From: Oscillospiraceae bacterium
GTDB taxonomy: Bacteria > Bacillota > Clostridia > Oscillospirales > Ruminococcaceae
Direction: 5' to 3'
NCBI GenBank assembly: GCA_017468365.1
Contig: JAFUIS010000006.1
Location: 1 to 44,124 of the forward strand
Length of the DNA stretch: 44,124 nucleotides
The notes under the pieces were generated by a model that saw only the letters and a program-made list of their open reading frames with translations, had not been told where the DNA came from and made no database searches. This document shows positions 22,586 through 30,775 of this stretch, piece by piece. A program made the position numbers and the translations under genes. Each line of letters begins with the position of its first letter. Position 1 is the stretch's first letter.

Positions 22586-23449
22586 TTAGTTGAATCCGCG
22601 GAAGCCTTTACCGATGATCTCACTGCTGTTGGTTATCATCATAAATGCTGTCGGCTCAACATCCTTTATATAGCGGCGAAGAAGAACTGCCTGGCTGCGC
22701 TTGAGAACAACAAGAACTATGCTTCTTTCGGTGTGGGAATAGGCTCCCTCCGCTTTATAAATAGTCGCGCTTCTGTGAAGAGTGTGGTGGATATAATCAC
22801 AGATAGGTTTCGGATTCGTGGTTATGATAGTAAAATATTTGCAAAGGTTGATGTTTTCGATAGCGCCGTCCATGATAAGGGTCTTTGCAAAAAGACCGGT
22901 AAGGGAGAAAAGTCCCGTCTGGAAATCAAAAACAAGGAACGCGCTGAGGGTAATGATAATGTCAACGGCAAAAATGGCGGTTCCGATTTCCATGGTGGTG
23001 TATTTTTTAAGAAGCATAGCAACGATATCGGTACCGCCGCTGGAAGCATCCATATTGAAAAGGATCGCGGAACCAACCGCCGGAAGAGCGACCGCGAAAA
23101 GAACTTCGATAACCGGTTCATTGGTGAGCGGTTCGGTTATGGGATAGATTTTATCAAGCACCGAAAGTCCGACGGTCGAAAGAATGGTTACATAAAGAGT
23201 TTTTCCGGCAAAAACTTTTCCTAGAACAAGAACTCCTATAATAAGAAGCACCGCGTTCATAACAAGGTTAAGAGTACTTGCCGGAACATCAAAAGCCCTG
23301 CTGAGAACGATGGAAAGACCGGTTATTCCTCCGAAAGTGAAATTGTTGGGATATTTAAAAAGCCATGTACTGAGGATTATAAGTAAAGATGCCGCAGTCA
23401 GCATTATAAAATCATAAATTTTTTTGCCAATAGGTTTCGCATTATCCAT
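22586..23449 (-). CDS. YitT family membrane protein with DUF2179 domain
   Basis: 287 aa, ATG at 23449 with AAGGAG upstream. Membrane part residues about 10-200 (PNNFTFGGITGLSIVLSR; NMDASSGGTDIVAMLLKKYT), followed by a cytoplasmic DUF2179 domain (about 205-287; CKYFTIITTNPKPICDYIHH; SIVLVVLKRSQAVLLRRYIK). This is the standard full-length YitT arrangement in Firmicutes. Function of the family is not settled. Sits between the rRNA methyltransferase (17 bp upstream) and the short YitT in a leftward operon. Confidence 0.9.
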   Translation of the reverse strand: MDNAKPIGKKIYDFIMLTAASLLIILSTWLFKYPNNFTFGGITGLSIVLSRAFDVPASTLNLVMNAVLLIIGVLVLGKVFAGKTLYVTILSTVGLSVLDKIYPITEPLTNEPVIEVLFAVALPAVGSAILFNMDASSGGTDIVAMLLKKYTTMEIGTAIFAVDIIITLSAFLVFDFQTGLFSLTGLFAKTLIMDGAIENINLCKYFTIITTNPKPICDYIHHTLHRSATIYKAEGAYSHTERSIVLVVLKRSQAVLLRRYIKDVEPTAFMMITNSSEIIGKGFRGFN

Positions 23450-23466
23450 AATTATCTCCTTAGTGG

Positions 23467-24693
23467 TCAGATGACCTGGAAAATATAAAATTTAAGATAA
23501 TCTGTTTCCGGAACATTCCAAAGGATCGGATGATCCGGAGACTGCTGTCTCGCTTCTATCTGACGAAGGGCAACGTTTGCGTCTTTTGCCGCAGAATGAA
23601 GCATTTTTACAAAAAGCTCGTCCGGCATGAAATGAGAACAGGAGGCCGTTGCAAAATATCCTCCCCTGGGAAGAAGTTTCATCGCGCGGAAATTGATATC
23701 CTTATAGCCTTTGAAAGCGCTGTCAACGGTCTTTCTGGATTTTGTGAATGCCGGCGGATCAAGGATTATAAAATCAAATTTTTCCGCTTTATTGTCGAGA
23801 TTTGTAAGAAGATCGAAAACGTCCGCAACCCTGAATTCCATTATGTTTGAAAGTCCGTTTTGCTCTGCGTTGCGCTTTGCCATTTCAATGGCGGATTCGG
23901 AAATATCGACCGCACAAACATGCGATGCACCGCCTTTTGCCGCATTGAGCGCAAAAGAACCGGTGTGGGTGAAACAATCAAGAACTCTTTTTCCTTTTGC
24001 GATTTTCGAAACAGCAAGACGGTTATATTTCTGATCAAGGAAAAAACCGGTTTTCTGTCCGTTTTCAAAATCGACGCTGTATTTTATTCCGTTTTCGATA
24101 ATTTCGGTCTCCGTCGATTCCGGAAACGGAACACCCGAAAGCGGATACCAGCCTTTGTTTTCTTCCATTCCTTCCAGTTTACGAATGGCAACATCATTAC
24201 GCTCATAAATTCCGCGAATGTTCTGTCCGTCTTCATTAAGAACTTCAAAAAGAAGCGGAAATACGGTATCTTTGATTTTTTCGATTCCTATTGAAAGACA
24301 CTGGGTAACAAGAATGTCGCCGAATTTATCTACGGTAAGGCCAGGAAACTGGTCCGCTTCGCCGAATATAACGCGGCAGCAGCCGATGTCGTCTCCCATT
24401 ACAGTCTTTCTGTAATCCCAGGCATATTTCACTCTTCTTTTCCAGAATTCACGGTCGAATTTATCGTTTGCGTTCCTAGAAACAAGGCGAATTCTGATTT
24501 TACTTTCGGTGCTTATAAATCCGGTACCAAGATATTTTCCCTTTTCGGTAACCGCATCAACAAGGTCGCCGTTTTCAAAATCGCCTTCGATGCTCAAAAC
24601 TTCCGCATCATATATCCAGGGGTGACCGCCGTCGACCCAGTTTTCACCTTTCTTTGTAATGATCGCTTTTGAAAAGCCTCTTTCTGTTTTCAT
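23467..24693 (-). CDS. rlmI: RlmI-like 23S rRNA (cytosine-C5) methyltransferase
   Basis: 408 aa. N-terminal PUA-like domain (about 1-80; NWVDGGHPWIYDAEV), central EEHEE-type domain, then a class I SAM methyltransferase: GKRVLDCFTHTGSFALNAAK (SAM motif I), VCAVDISESAIEMAKRNAEQ, FDFIILDPPAFTKSRK (motif IV) and the catalytic cysteine block TASCSHFM. The family includes RlmI, which makes m5C1962 in E. coli 23S rRNA; the exact target here is inferred. Its start overlaps the PPTase stop by four bases (ATGA). Confidence 0.9.
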   Translation of the reverse strand: MKTERGFSKAIITKKGENWVDGGHPWIYDAEVLSIEGDFENGDLVDAVTEKGKYLGTGFISTESKIRIRLVSRNANDKFDREFWKRRVKYAWDYRKTVMGDDIGCCRVIFGEADQFPGLTVDKFGDILVTQCLSIGIEKIKDTVFPLLFEVLNEDGQNIRGIYERNDVAIRKLEGMEENKGWYPLSGVPFPESTETEIIENGIKYSVDFENGQKTGFFLDQKYNRLAVSKIAKGKRVLDCFTHTGSFALNAAKGGASHVCAVDISESAIEMAKRNAEQNGLSNIMEFRVADVFDLLTNLDNKAEKFDFIILDPPAFTKSRKTVDSAFKGYKDINFRAMKLLPRGGYFATASCSHFMPDELFVKMLHSAAKDANVALRQIEARQQSPDHPILWNVPETDYLKFYIFQVI

Positions 24694-25322
24694 AAAGCCC
24701 TCTCTTTTTCAATATCTTCTGGAATAAGCTCCCTTATTAAAAATTCATCGTTGTCTTCGCAATAAGCGGCGGTAAAAGGATATTCACCGATTTTTCCGCA
24801 GAAAAACTGCATTTTTTCGCCGTTTATCAAATGTTCTTCGTTAAGCGGCAATACCGAAAATCCGCTAGGCGAAAAAGAAAAACCTGTCCCCAAAAACTTG
24901 AGCACCGCTTCCTTGGCGGTCCAGATCCGAAGAAAGTTTTCTGTGCTCATTTTTGCAAAAGCCTGTTCTTCTTCAGTAAAGCAACGTCTTGCAACTCTTT
25001 CGTCCGATGATACTTTCGTTTCTATATCGATTCCGATATTGCCTTCCGAAACCGCAAGCACTGCAAATTTTCCGCTGTGGGATATGCTAAAATGTTTTCC
25101 GTGCTCAAAAAAAGGTTTCCCGTGCTCGCTGTAACTCATTTTTTCGAAAGCATCTTTTCCGAAAATTTCAGTTACCATGAATCCCGCTGCAGCGGAAAGG
25201 ATCCTGTCGTTTTCTTTAAAAAGTTTGTTTGCTTTTTCCGCTCTTTCTTTCGGAATAAGCATAAGCATTTTATCATAAAGGTATCCGATTTTTTCCGCGT
25301 CACAAAAATATATCTGCGGCAA
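24690..25322 (-). CDS. Sfp-type 4'-phosphopantetheinyl transferase
   Basis: 210 aa from TTG 25322, eight bases after GAGGTG; longer in-frame starts upstream would add a hydrophobic stretch without a ribosome site. Transfers 4'-phosphopantetheine from CoA to carrier proteins. Visible motifs: FSISHSGKFAVLAVSE, GIDIETK (first Mg2+ Asp), and the second block FLRIWTAKEAVLKFLGTGF with Trp-Thr-x-Lys-Glu. Length fits the Sfp/compact Gsp type (about 220 aa) and not AcpS. No NRPS or PKS gene is in the window, so it may serve a distant cluster or replace AcpS. First gene of the leftward five-gene run. Confidence 0.92.
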   Translation of the reverse strand: MPQIYFCDAEKIGYLYDKMLMLIPKERAEKANKLFKENDRILSAAAGFMVTEIFGKDAFEKMSYSEHGKPFFEHGKHFSISHSGKFAVLAVSEGNIGIDIETKVSSDERVARRCFTEEEQAFAKMSTENFLRIWTAKEAVLKFLGTGFSFSPSGFSVLPLNEEHLINGEKMQFFCGKIGEYPFTAAYCEDNDEFLIRELIPEDIEKERAL

Positions 25323-25436
25323 AAAGCAAACACCTCTTTTCTTTACAAACCAAATTAAAATATATATAATATAATAATCCAATTAATTTTATCACAATCT
25401 GTTGGATTTTCAAGTACTATTTGAAAGGATGACGAA

Positions 25437-27155
25437 ATTACGGATAAAATAAACAAAATCGTCCTTTGTTCACTTTGTTCAAAATACGTCCATTCTCCCC
25501 TTGCGCCCTGGTGTATCCTTGCGGGAATCCGCTCTTTTTCAAAAGAAGAGCACCTTTGCAGGGTTGTTGAAGGAACCGTAAACGAACCCATAGAAAAAGT
25601 TGCCAAACGAATCATCTCAGAAAACCCCGATATCATAGGCCTTTCCTGCTATATCTGGAACATAAACTCCGTTATTATTCTCGGTGAAATGCTCAAAAAA
25701 GCTCTTCCGGAATGTAAAATCATCCTCGGCGGACCGGAAGTTTCATATAACGCAAACGAAATCCTGAAAACCTTTGATTGGTGCGATTTTATAGTTTCCG
25801 GAGAGGGCGAATACCCCGTTGCCGTACTTTGCGACGCAATAAAAACAAACGGAAGTTTTGATATTCCCGGCGTATTTTATAAAAATAAAAACGAAATCGT
25901 ATCGAGCGAACCTTATATTGCCGAAGGCGAACCCCCTTCTCCCTATTGCGATGAATATTTTACCTCTCTCGGCGGAAGAATAACCTATCTTGAAACGAGC
26001 CGCGGATGCCCCTATTCCTGTGCATTCTGTCTTTCCGGAAGATGCGGCGGCGTAAGATTTTTTGATATCGAAAGAGCAAAACAGGAAATGCTCCTTCTTG
26101 CAAAAAGCGGAACCCAAACCGTAAAACTCGTTGATCGCACTTTTAACGCCAATAAAGCCAGGGCAAAAGAACTCTGGCGATTTGTTATTGCGGAACATGG
26201 GAAAGGAATTCCCGAAAACGTCTGTTTCCATTTTGAAATTGCCGGCGATATTCTTGACGAAGAATCCATAGATATACTGAATTCCGCGCCAAAAGGCTCC
26301 ATTCAGCTTGAAATCGGAATGCAAAGCTTCAACGAAAAAACCCTTGCGTACATAAACCGCAAAACAAATACCACAAAGCTTATCGAAAACATCAAAAAAC
26401 TTCTTGCCCCTGCAAATCTTCATATTCACATCGACCTCATCGCCGGTCTTCCTTTTGAGGATATGGAAAGCTTTGCAAGAAGCTTCAATATCGGTTATGA
26501 GCTTCGTTCAAACATGCTCCAGCTCGGTTTTTTAAAACTTCTTCACGGTGCGGCAATGCGTGAAGATTCCGAAAAATACCCTTGTGTTTTTTCCGAAAAA
26601 CCGCCTTACGAAGTAATTTCAACCCCCTGGACCAATGAAAATGACCTTGCCGTTCTTCATAATGTTGAAGACGCCCTTGAGCGCCTTTGCAACAGTGGAA
26701 GATTTACCGGCACCGTTGACTATGTCCTTGAAAAAACCAGCCTTTCTCCTTTTGAATTTTTCAAAATTTTCGGAAAATATGCCGCCGAAAACTGCGGACC
26801 TTACGTTTCGCTTGACGAATATACCGAAATCGCTTATCGCTGTCTTTCATCTTTTGATAACGTGGATCCTTTGGTGCTCAAAGATAAAATGATCTGTGAC
26901 CGCCTGTGCTCAAACTCTTCCGGAAAGCTTCCGCCTGTGCTCAAGGTAAAACATCCGGATATCAAAAAAATTCGTCTTTATATCGAATCTATTGACGGAA
27001 ACGAAAGAAAACCCGGCTTAAAACGCGGTTTTTCCCTTTTGGAAAGCGAAAAATCCGCCGTTTTTGCAGACTATGAAAATAAAGATCCCGTAACCGGAAA
27101 ATACGTGCTCAAAAAAGTTTCTTATGAAAGGTGGTACGAAGATGGAAGTTTATGA
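25437..27155 (+). CDS. B12-binding-domain radical SAM protein, apparent ATT start
   Basis: 572 aa. The reading frame is intact from an ATT at 25437, seven bases after AAAGGA; there is no ATG, GTG or TTG in this frame before the conserved N-terminus (KIVLCSLCSKYVHSPLAPWC). A TGA closes the frame upstream. The first later ATG, at 25689, would delete most of the B12-like domain (about 1-140, including ILGGPEVSYN). Radical SAM cluster Cys191, Cys195, Cys198 (TSRGCPYSCAFC). TIM-barrel motifs include LEIGMQSFNEKT and HIDLIAGLPFE. The C-terminal 150 residues match the DUF4080-like region seen on this subfamily. Function is unknown; this class is often annotated only as B12-binding radical SAM. Overlaps the nitroreductase start by 14 bases. 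Confidence 0.85.
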   Translation: MTDKINKIVLCSLCSKYVHSPLAPWCILAGIRSFSKEEHLCRVVEGTVNEPIEKVAKRIISENPDIIGLSCYIWNINSVIILGEMLKKALPECKIILGGPEVSYNANEILKTFDWCDFIVSGEGEYPVAVLCDAIKTNGSFDIPGVFYKNKNEIVSSEPYIAEGEPPSPYCDEYFTSLGGRITYLETSRGCPYSCAFCLSGRCGGVRFFDIERAKQEMLLLAKSGTQTVKLVDRTFNANKARAKELWRFVIAEHGKGIPENVCFHFEIAGDILDEESIDILNSAPKGSIQLEIGMQSFNEKTLAYINRKTNTTKLIENIKKLLAPANLHIHIDLIAGLPFEDMESFARSFNIGYELRSNMLQLGFLKLLHGAAMREDSEKYPCVFSEKPPYEVISTPWTNENDLAVLHNVEDALERLCNSGRFTGTVDYVLEKTSLSPFEFFKIFGKYAAENCGPYVSLDEYTEIAYRCLSSFDNVDPLVLKDKMICDRLCSNSSGKLPPVLKVKHPDIKKIRLYIESIDGNERKPGLKRGFSLLESEKSAVFADYENKDPVTGKYVLKKVSYERWYEDGSL

Positions 27156-27651
27156 AGCACTTCTTAAACGAAGAAGCGTGAGAAAATTCACCGAAGAAGC
27201 CGTTTCCGAAGAGGATATTTCAAAACTTCTTCATGCCGCCATGAGCGGCCCCAGCGCATGCAACAGAACTCCCTGGGAATTCTTTGTCGTTACAAACGAA
27301 GATACCCTTGAAAAGCTTCGCAAAGCCGCAAGATATTCAAAAATCAAAGCCCCTCTTGCAATAGTCGTTTGCGGAAACCTTTCAAAATCCCTTCCGATGC
27401 AACTTTCCTCTTTCTGGATCCAGGACTGCAGCGCCGCCACCGAAAACATTCTTCTCGAAGCTACCGAACTGGGTCTCGGAACCGTCTGGTGCGGAGTACA
27501 CCCCATGAAAAGAGCCGAAAATAATGTTTCCGAGGCTCTTTCTCTTCCCGAAAAGCTCATTCCTCTCAATATAATACACATCGGTCACCCGGCAGAATTT
27601 CCCGACCCTCGTGACCAGTTCAATGAGAAAAAAGTTCATTATTTAAAATAA
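27142..27651 (+). CDS. Nitroreductase family flavoprotein
   Basis: 169 aa from ATG 27142, which has AAAGGTGG seven bases upstream (the earlier in-frame ATG at 27124 does not). Typical N-terminus ALLKRRSVRKF (FMN phosphate contact Arg-Arg-Ser-x-Arg) followed by MSGPSACNRTPWEFFVV, ATENILLEATELGLGTVWCG and IGHPAEFP. Uses FMN and NAD(P)H to reduce nitro or quinone compounds; the physiological substrate is unknown. Translationally coupled to the radical SAM gene upstream, so the pair may act on one pathway. Confidence 0.92.
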   Translation: MEVYEALLKRRSVRKFTEEAVSEEDISKLLHAAMSGPSACNRTPWEFFVVTNEDTLEKLRKAARYSKIKAPLAIVVCGNLSKSLPMQLSSFWIQDCSAATENILLEATELGLGTVWCGVHPMKRAENNVSEALSLPEKLIPLNIIHIGHPAEFPDPRDQFNEKKVHYLK

Positions 27652-27655
27652 AAAA

Positions 27656-27678
27656 GCAGCCTTTCGGCTGCTTTTTTT
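27656..27678. terminator. Terminator between nitroreductase and pfkA
   Basis: GCAGCC / GGCTGC with TTTC loop and a T7 run; A-run on the other side, so it may also serve convergent pfkA. Confidence 0.88.
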
Positions 27679-27682
27679 GTTC

Positions 27683-28675
27683 TTAATGTGATTGATGATG
27701 GATACCGGTCATCGCTTCGAGAACTTCATACTGTTCTTCGTCAAGACCTTTTTTCATGTTGAGCGCCTCGATAATATCGATATCCTCAAATTTGCCGGAA
27801 ACAGAACGAATAACACGGTTGGTTTTTCCGTCGCAAAGAGCTTTAACGGCTTCATAACCCATAGATGCGGCAGTAACTCTGTCGCGCGCGGAAGGGCTTC
27901 CGCCGCGCTGGATATGGCCAAGAATGGTTACTCTGGTATCAAGTGCAAGTTCCTCGCGAACTCTGTCACCGATTTCAAGAGCGCTTCCCGCACCTTCAGC
28001 AACAATGATCATAAAGTGTGTCTTTCCGCCAAGTCTTGCTTTTATGATGTTTTCAACAATATCGTTTTCAAAATCGAGCTCTTTTTCGGGAACAAGAACC
28101 GCTGTTGCGCTGGTCGCAAGTCCAACATAAAGTGCAAGGTGGCCTGCTCTGTGGCCCATAACTTCAACAACGGAGCAACGTTCGTGGGACTGCATGGTGT
28201 CGCGAAGACGGTCGATAGCCTCAACGGCAGTGTTTGCTGCAGTATCGTAACCAATGCAGTAATCGGTGCAACTGATGTCGTTATCGATGGTTGCGGGAAT
28301 TCCGACTACGGATATTCCGTGTTTGGAAAGAGCATAGAGTCCGCGAAAAGTACCGTCGCCGCCTACGGCGACGATTCCGTCAAGACCGAACTGCTTACAG
28401 GTCGCTGCAGCTTTTTGCTGACCGGCTTCGTTCATGAACTCGTCGCTTCTCGCGGTATAAAGCATCGTGCCGCCCTTGTTGATTATTCTTGAAACGCTGT
28501 CCGCATCAAGTCGGATGATATCGCCGGTGATAAGTCCGGTATATCCCCTTCTGATACCCACGCATTCGATACCTTTGCTTGCCGCGGTGCGGACTACGGA
28601 ACGAATGACAGCGTTCATTCCGGGCGCATCTCCGCCGGAAGTAAGAATTCCGATTCTTCTTACTTTTTTATCCAT
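27683..28675 (-). CDS. pfkA: ATP-dependent 6-phosphofructokinase
   Basis: 330 aa from ATG 28675 (AGGAG 11 bases upstream; an in-frame GTG sits 12 bases earlier). Motifs: LTSGGDAPGMNAVIR, GGDGT (105-109), PATIDNDI with catalytic Asp131, MGHRAGHLAL and GHIQRGGSPSARDR. Gly in the GGDGT block indicates ATP rather than pyrophosphate as phosphoryl donor (PPi enzymes have Asp there). Catalyses fructose 6-phosphate to fructose 1,6-bisphosphate in glycolysis. Single gene, not in an operon with pyk as in Bacillus. Confidence 0.96.
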   Translation of the reverse strand: MDKKVRRIGILTSGGDAPGMNAVIRSVVRTAASKGIECVGIRRGYTGLITGDIIRLDADSVSRIINKGGTMLYTARSDEFMNEAGQQKAAATCKQFGLDGIVAVGGDGTFRGLYALSKHGISVVGIPATIDNDISCTDYCIGYDTAANTAVEAIDRLRDTMQSHERCSVVEVMGHRAGHLALYVGLATSATAVLVPEKELDFENDIVENIIKARLGGKTHFMIIVAEGAGSALEIGDRVREELALDTRVTILGHIQRGGSPSARDRVTAASMGYEAVKALCDGKTNRVIRSVSGKFEDIDIIEALNMKKGLDEEQYEVLEAMTGIHHQSH

Positions 28676-28763
28676 ATATAAAAACACTCCTGTCGAAATT
28701 TTTCTAGGTTATATTTTAACTTATATTTGTCAATATGTAAACTGGCAAATTGGCAAAAAGAAA

Positions 28764-28785
28764 AACCCGCCGCAATCGGCGGGTT
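28764..28785 (-). terminator. Terminator of the TetR gene
   Basis: AACCCGCCG / CGGCGGGTT with CAAT loop; read on the minus strand it is followed by T-rich sequence. Confidence 0.8.
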
Positions 28786-28838
28786 TCCGCATTATAAACA
28801 AAATATATGCAAATCTTTTGGGAAGATTTACAATTTTA

Positions 28839-29426
28839 TCATTTATTTCTGAATTCGCTCATAAAAATCGGCATCATTCGCTTTGAATATTCACGCAGAG
28901 CATATTCTCCGTTGCAGATACACCAATCATAAAGAATGGCTCTTTCGCAAAGCGCATAGGCTTTTACTATTTCTCCGGTAGTAACGTCGTCACGAAGTTC
29001 GCCGTTTTCCTGACCTTTTTTAACGGTTATACGCAAAAGTTTATAATAAGTTCTGCTTCTGTCAAGAAGGTGTTTTTCGCTTTTGGTGATGAGCTGTGAA
29101 GAATAAAGCCGGGCAAGAAGGTCTATTGAAATTCGGTTTTCTATCATTCCGAAAAGCTCTTCGTTATAGAACATCAGCTTTTCAAAAGCACCCATTCCAG
29201 TGTCAAGTTCTTCTTCTATCTCTTCATATTTTTCATCGAAAAGATAAGAAAGCGAACTTAAAAGCGCATCTTTGCCCGCAAAATAATGATAGAAAGAACC
29301 TTTTGATGTTCCCGATTCTTCGATTATATCCTCAACGGTGGTTTCGTCGTATCCCTGTTCATAAAAAAGGCGCCATGCCGCATCGACGATTTTGCTTTTT
29401 GTGTTTCGGGAATTTTTCTTCGGCAT
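28839..29426 (-). CDS. TetR/AcrR family regulator
   Basis: 195 aa. N-terminal helix-turn-helix IVDAAWRLFYEQGYDETTVE, then DIIEESGTSKGSFYHYFAGK, followed by an all-helical ligand domain. ATG at 29426 is preceded by GGGGATG. Stands alone between pfkA and serC; the target is not obvious. An inverted repeat at 29471-29501 overlaps its own -35 region, so autorepression is likely. Effector unknown. Confidence 0.92.
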   Translation of the reverse strand: MPKKNSRNTKSKIVDAAWRLFYEQGYDETTVEDIIEESGTSKGSFYHYFAGKDALLSSLSYLFDEKYEEIEEELDTGMGAFEKLMFYNEELFGMIENRISIDLLARLYSSQLITKSEKHLLDRSRTYYKLLRITVKKGQENGELRDDVTTGEIVKAYALCERAILYDWCICNGEYALREYSKRMMPIFMSEFRNK

Positions 29427-29451
29427 AATTTCATCCCCTTCCGTTTATAGA

Positions 29452-29501
29452 ATTTTATCACATTGACACCGTTTTCGCAATATCGTTTTTGATGCGAAAA
29501 C
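29452..29501 (-). promoter_or_regulatory. TetR promoter with overlapping inverted repeat
   Basis: Minus-strand -35 TTGCGA (29480-29475), 17-bp spacer, -10 TAAAAT (29457-29452). Arms GTTTTCGCA (29471-29479) and TGCGAAAAC (29493-29501), 13 bp apart, form a perfect inverted repeat whose left arm overlaps the -35 box. Likely operator for the adjacent TetR protein. Confidence 0.6.
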
Positions 29502-29670
29502 AGTTGTTTTCCGGTGAGAAGCAAAATTTACCTTGCTAAAATATGTAAATATGTATAAATAACCGTTTGAAATTTATTATATCCTACAAAAATAGTATAA
29601 TATGCTTGAAAATTTGTAAAAAAATTAGTATTATAGGTGCAATTATTATTCTTTGGAGGTGTTATAAAAA

Positions 29671-30747
29671 ATGGAAAGAGTGTTTAACTTTTCAGCAGGC
29701 CCGGCAGCCCTTCCGCTTTCCGTTCTTGAACAGGCTCAACGCGATCTTATCTGCTATCCCGGTGCAGGCTGCAGTGTTATGGAAATGAGCCATCGATCTC
29801 GCCCCTTCGAAGAAATCATGGAAAAAACCGAAGAAACTCTTCGCCGCATCATGAATATTCCGGATGAATATGCCGTAGTTTTCTGCCAGGGCGGCGCAAC
29901 AATGCAGTTTTCAATGGCTGCAATGAACTTTGCCCGTCAGGGTCAGAAAGCCGCACACGCGGTAAACGGCGTTTTTTCAAAAAAAGCTTTTGAAGAAGCT
30001 TCACGCTGGTGCGATGCTTATAAAATCGTTGATACAAAAACCACCGTTCCCGAAATCACCGAAGACATGATACTTCCCGGAACGGCATATCTTCATATAA
30101 CCGGCAACAATACCACAAGCGGAACCATGTACCGCAAACTTCCCGAACATGGTTCCACTCCTCTTATCGGCGACTGGACTTCCGGCATACTCGGTACCGT
30201 GATCAATGTTAAAGATTACGACCTTGTTTATGCCGGCGCACAGAAGAATATGGGACCTGCGGGCGTTGCCGTTGCAATCGTAAAACGCAGTTCCATCCTC
30301 AAGGATATCGACCCCGTTGTTCCCTCACTTCTTCGTTATGAAACAATGGATAAGACCGGCTCAATGCTCAACACCCCGCCTACTTTTGCAATTTATATGT
30401 GCGGACTTGTTTATGATTGGGTTGAACAGCAGGGCGGCGTCGCCGAACTTGAAAAAATCAATACTAAAAAATCCCAGATGCTTTATGACGTTATAGACAG
30501 TTCCAAACTTTATAAAGGCATTGCCGATAAGGACTGCCGCTCCATTATGAACGTCACTTTTACCCTTCCCGATGACGAAACCACCAAAGCATTCCTCGAA
30601 ATGGCAAAAAAACGCGGAATGATAAGCCTTGCGGGCTACCGTTCTGTCGGCGGAATAAGAGCTTCTATTTATAACGGAATGCCTGTTGAAGGCGTTGAAT
30701 GCCTTGCACAGTGCATGGTGGATTTTGAAAAAGGTTACAGGGAATAA
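29671..30747 (+). CDS. serC: Phosphoserine aminotransferase
   Basis: 358 aa. Converts 3-phosphohydroxypyruvate to phosphoserine with PLP. Start RVFNFSAGPAALP, PLP Lys192 in YAGAQKNMGPAG, GDWTSGILG with the PLP-ring Asp, and the N-N-T-T-S-G-T phosphate motif at 146-152. Shine-Dalgarno GGAGGTG. A TATAAT -10 lies near 29600 but a matching -35 is weak. First gene of serC-serA-DUF1015; serA follows 28 bp later. Confidence 0.96.
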   Translation: MERVFNFSAGPAALPLSVLEQAQRDLICYPGAGCSVMEMSHRSRPFEEIMEKTEETLRRIMNIPDEYAVVFCQGGATMQFSMAAMNFARQGQKAAHAVNGVFSKKAFEEASRWCDAYKIVDTKTTVPEITEDMILPGTAYLHITGNNTTSGTMYRKLPEHGSTPLIGDWTSGILGTVINVKDYDLVYAGAQKNMGPAGVAVAIVKRSSILKDIDPVVPSLLRYETMDKTGSMLNTPPTFAIYMCGLVYDWVEQQGGVAELEKINTKKSQMLYDVIDSSKLYKGIADKDCRSIMNVTFTLPDDETTKAFLEMAKKRGMISLAGYRSVGGIRASIYNGMPVEGVECLAQCMVDFEKGYRE

Positions 30748-30775
30748 AATCTTTATATCAAAAGGAGATATATCC

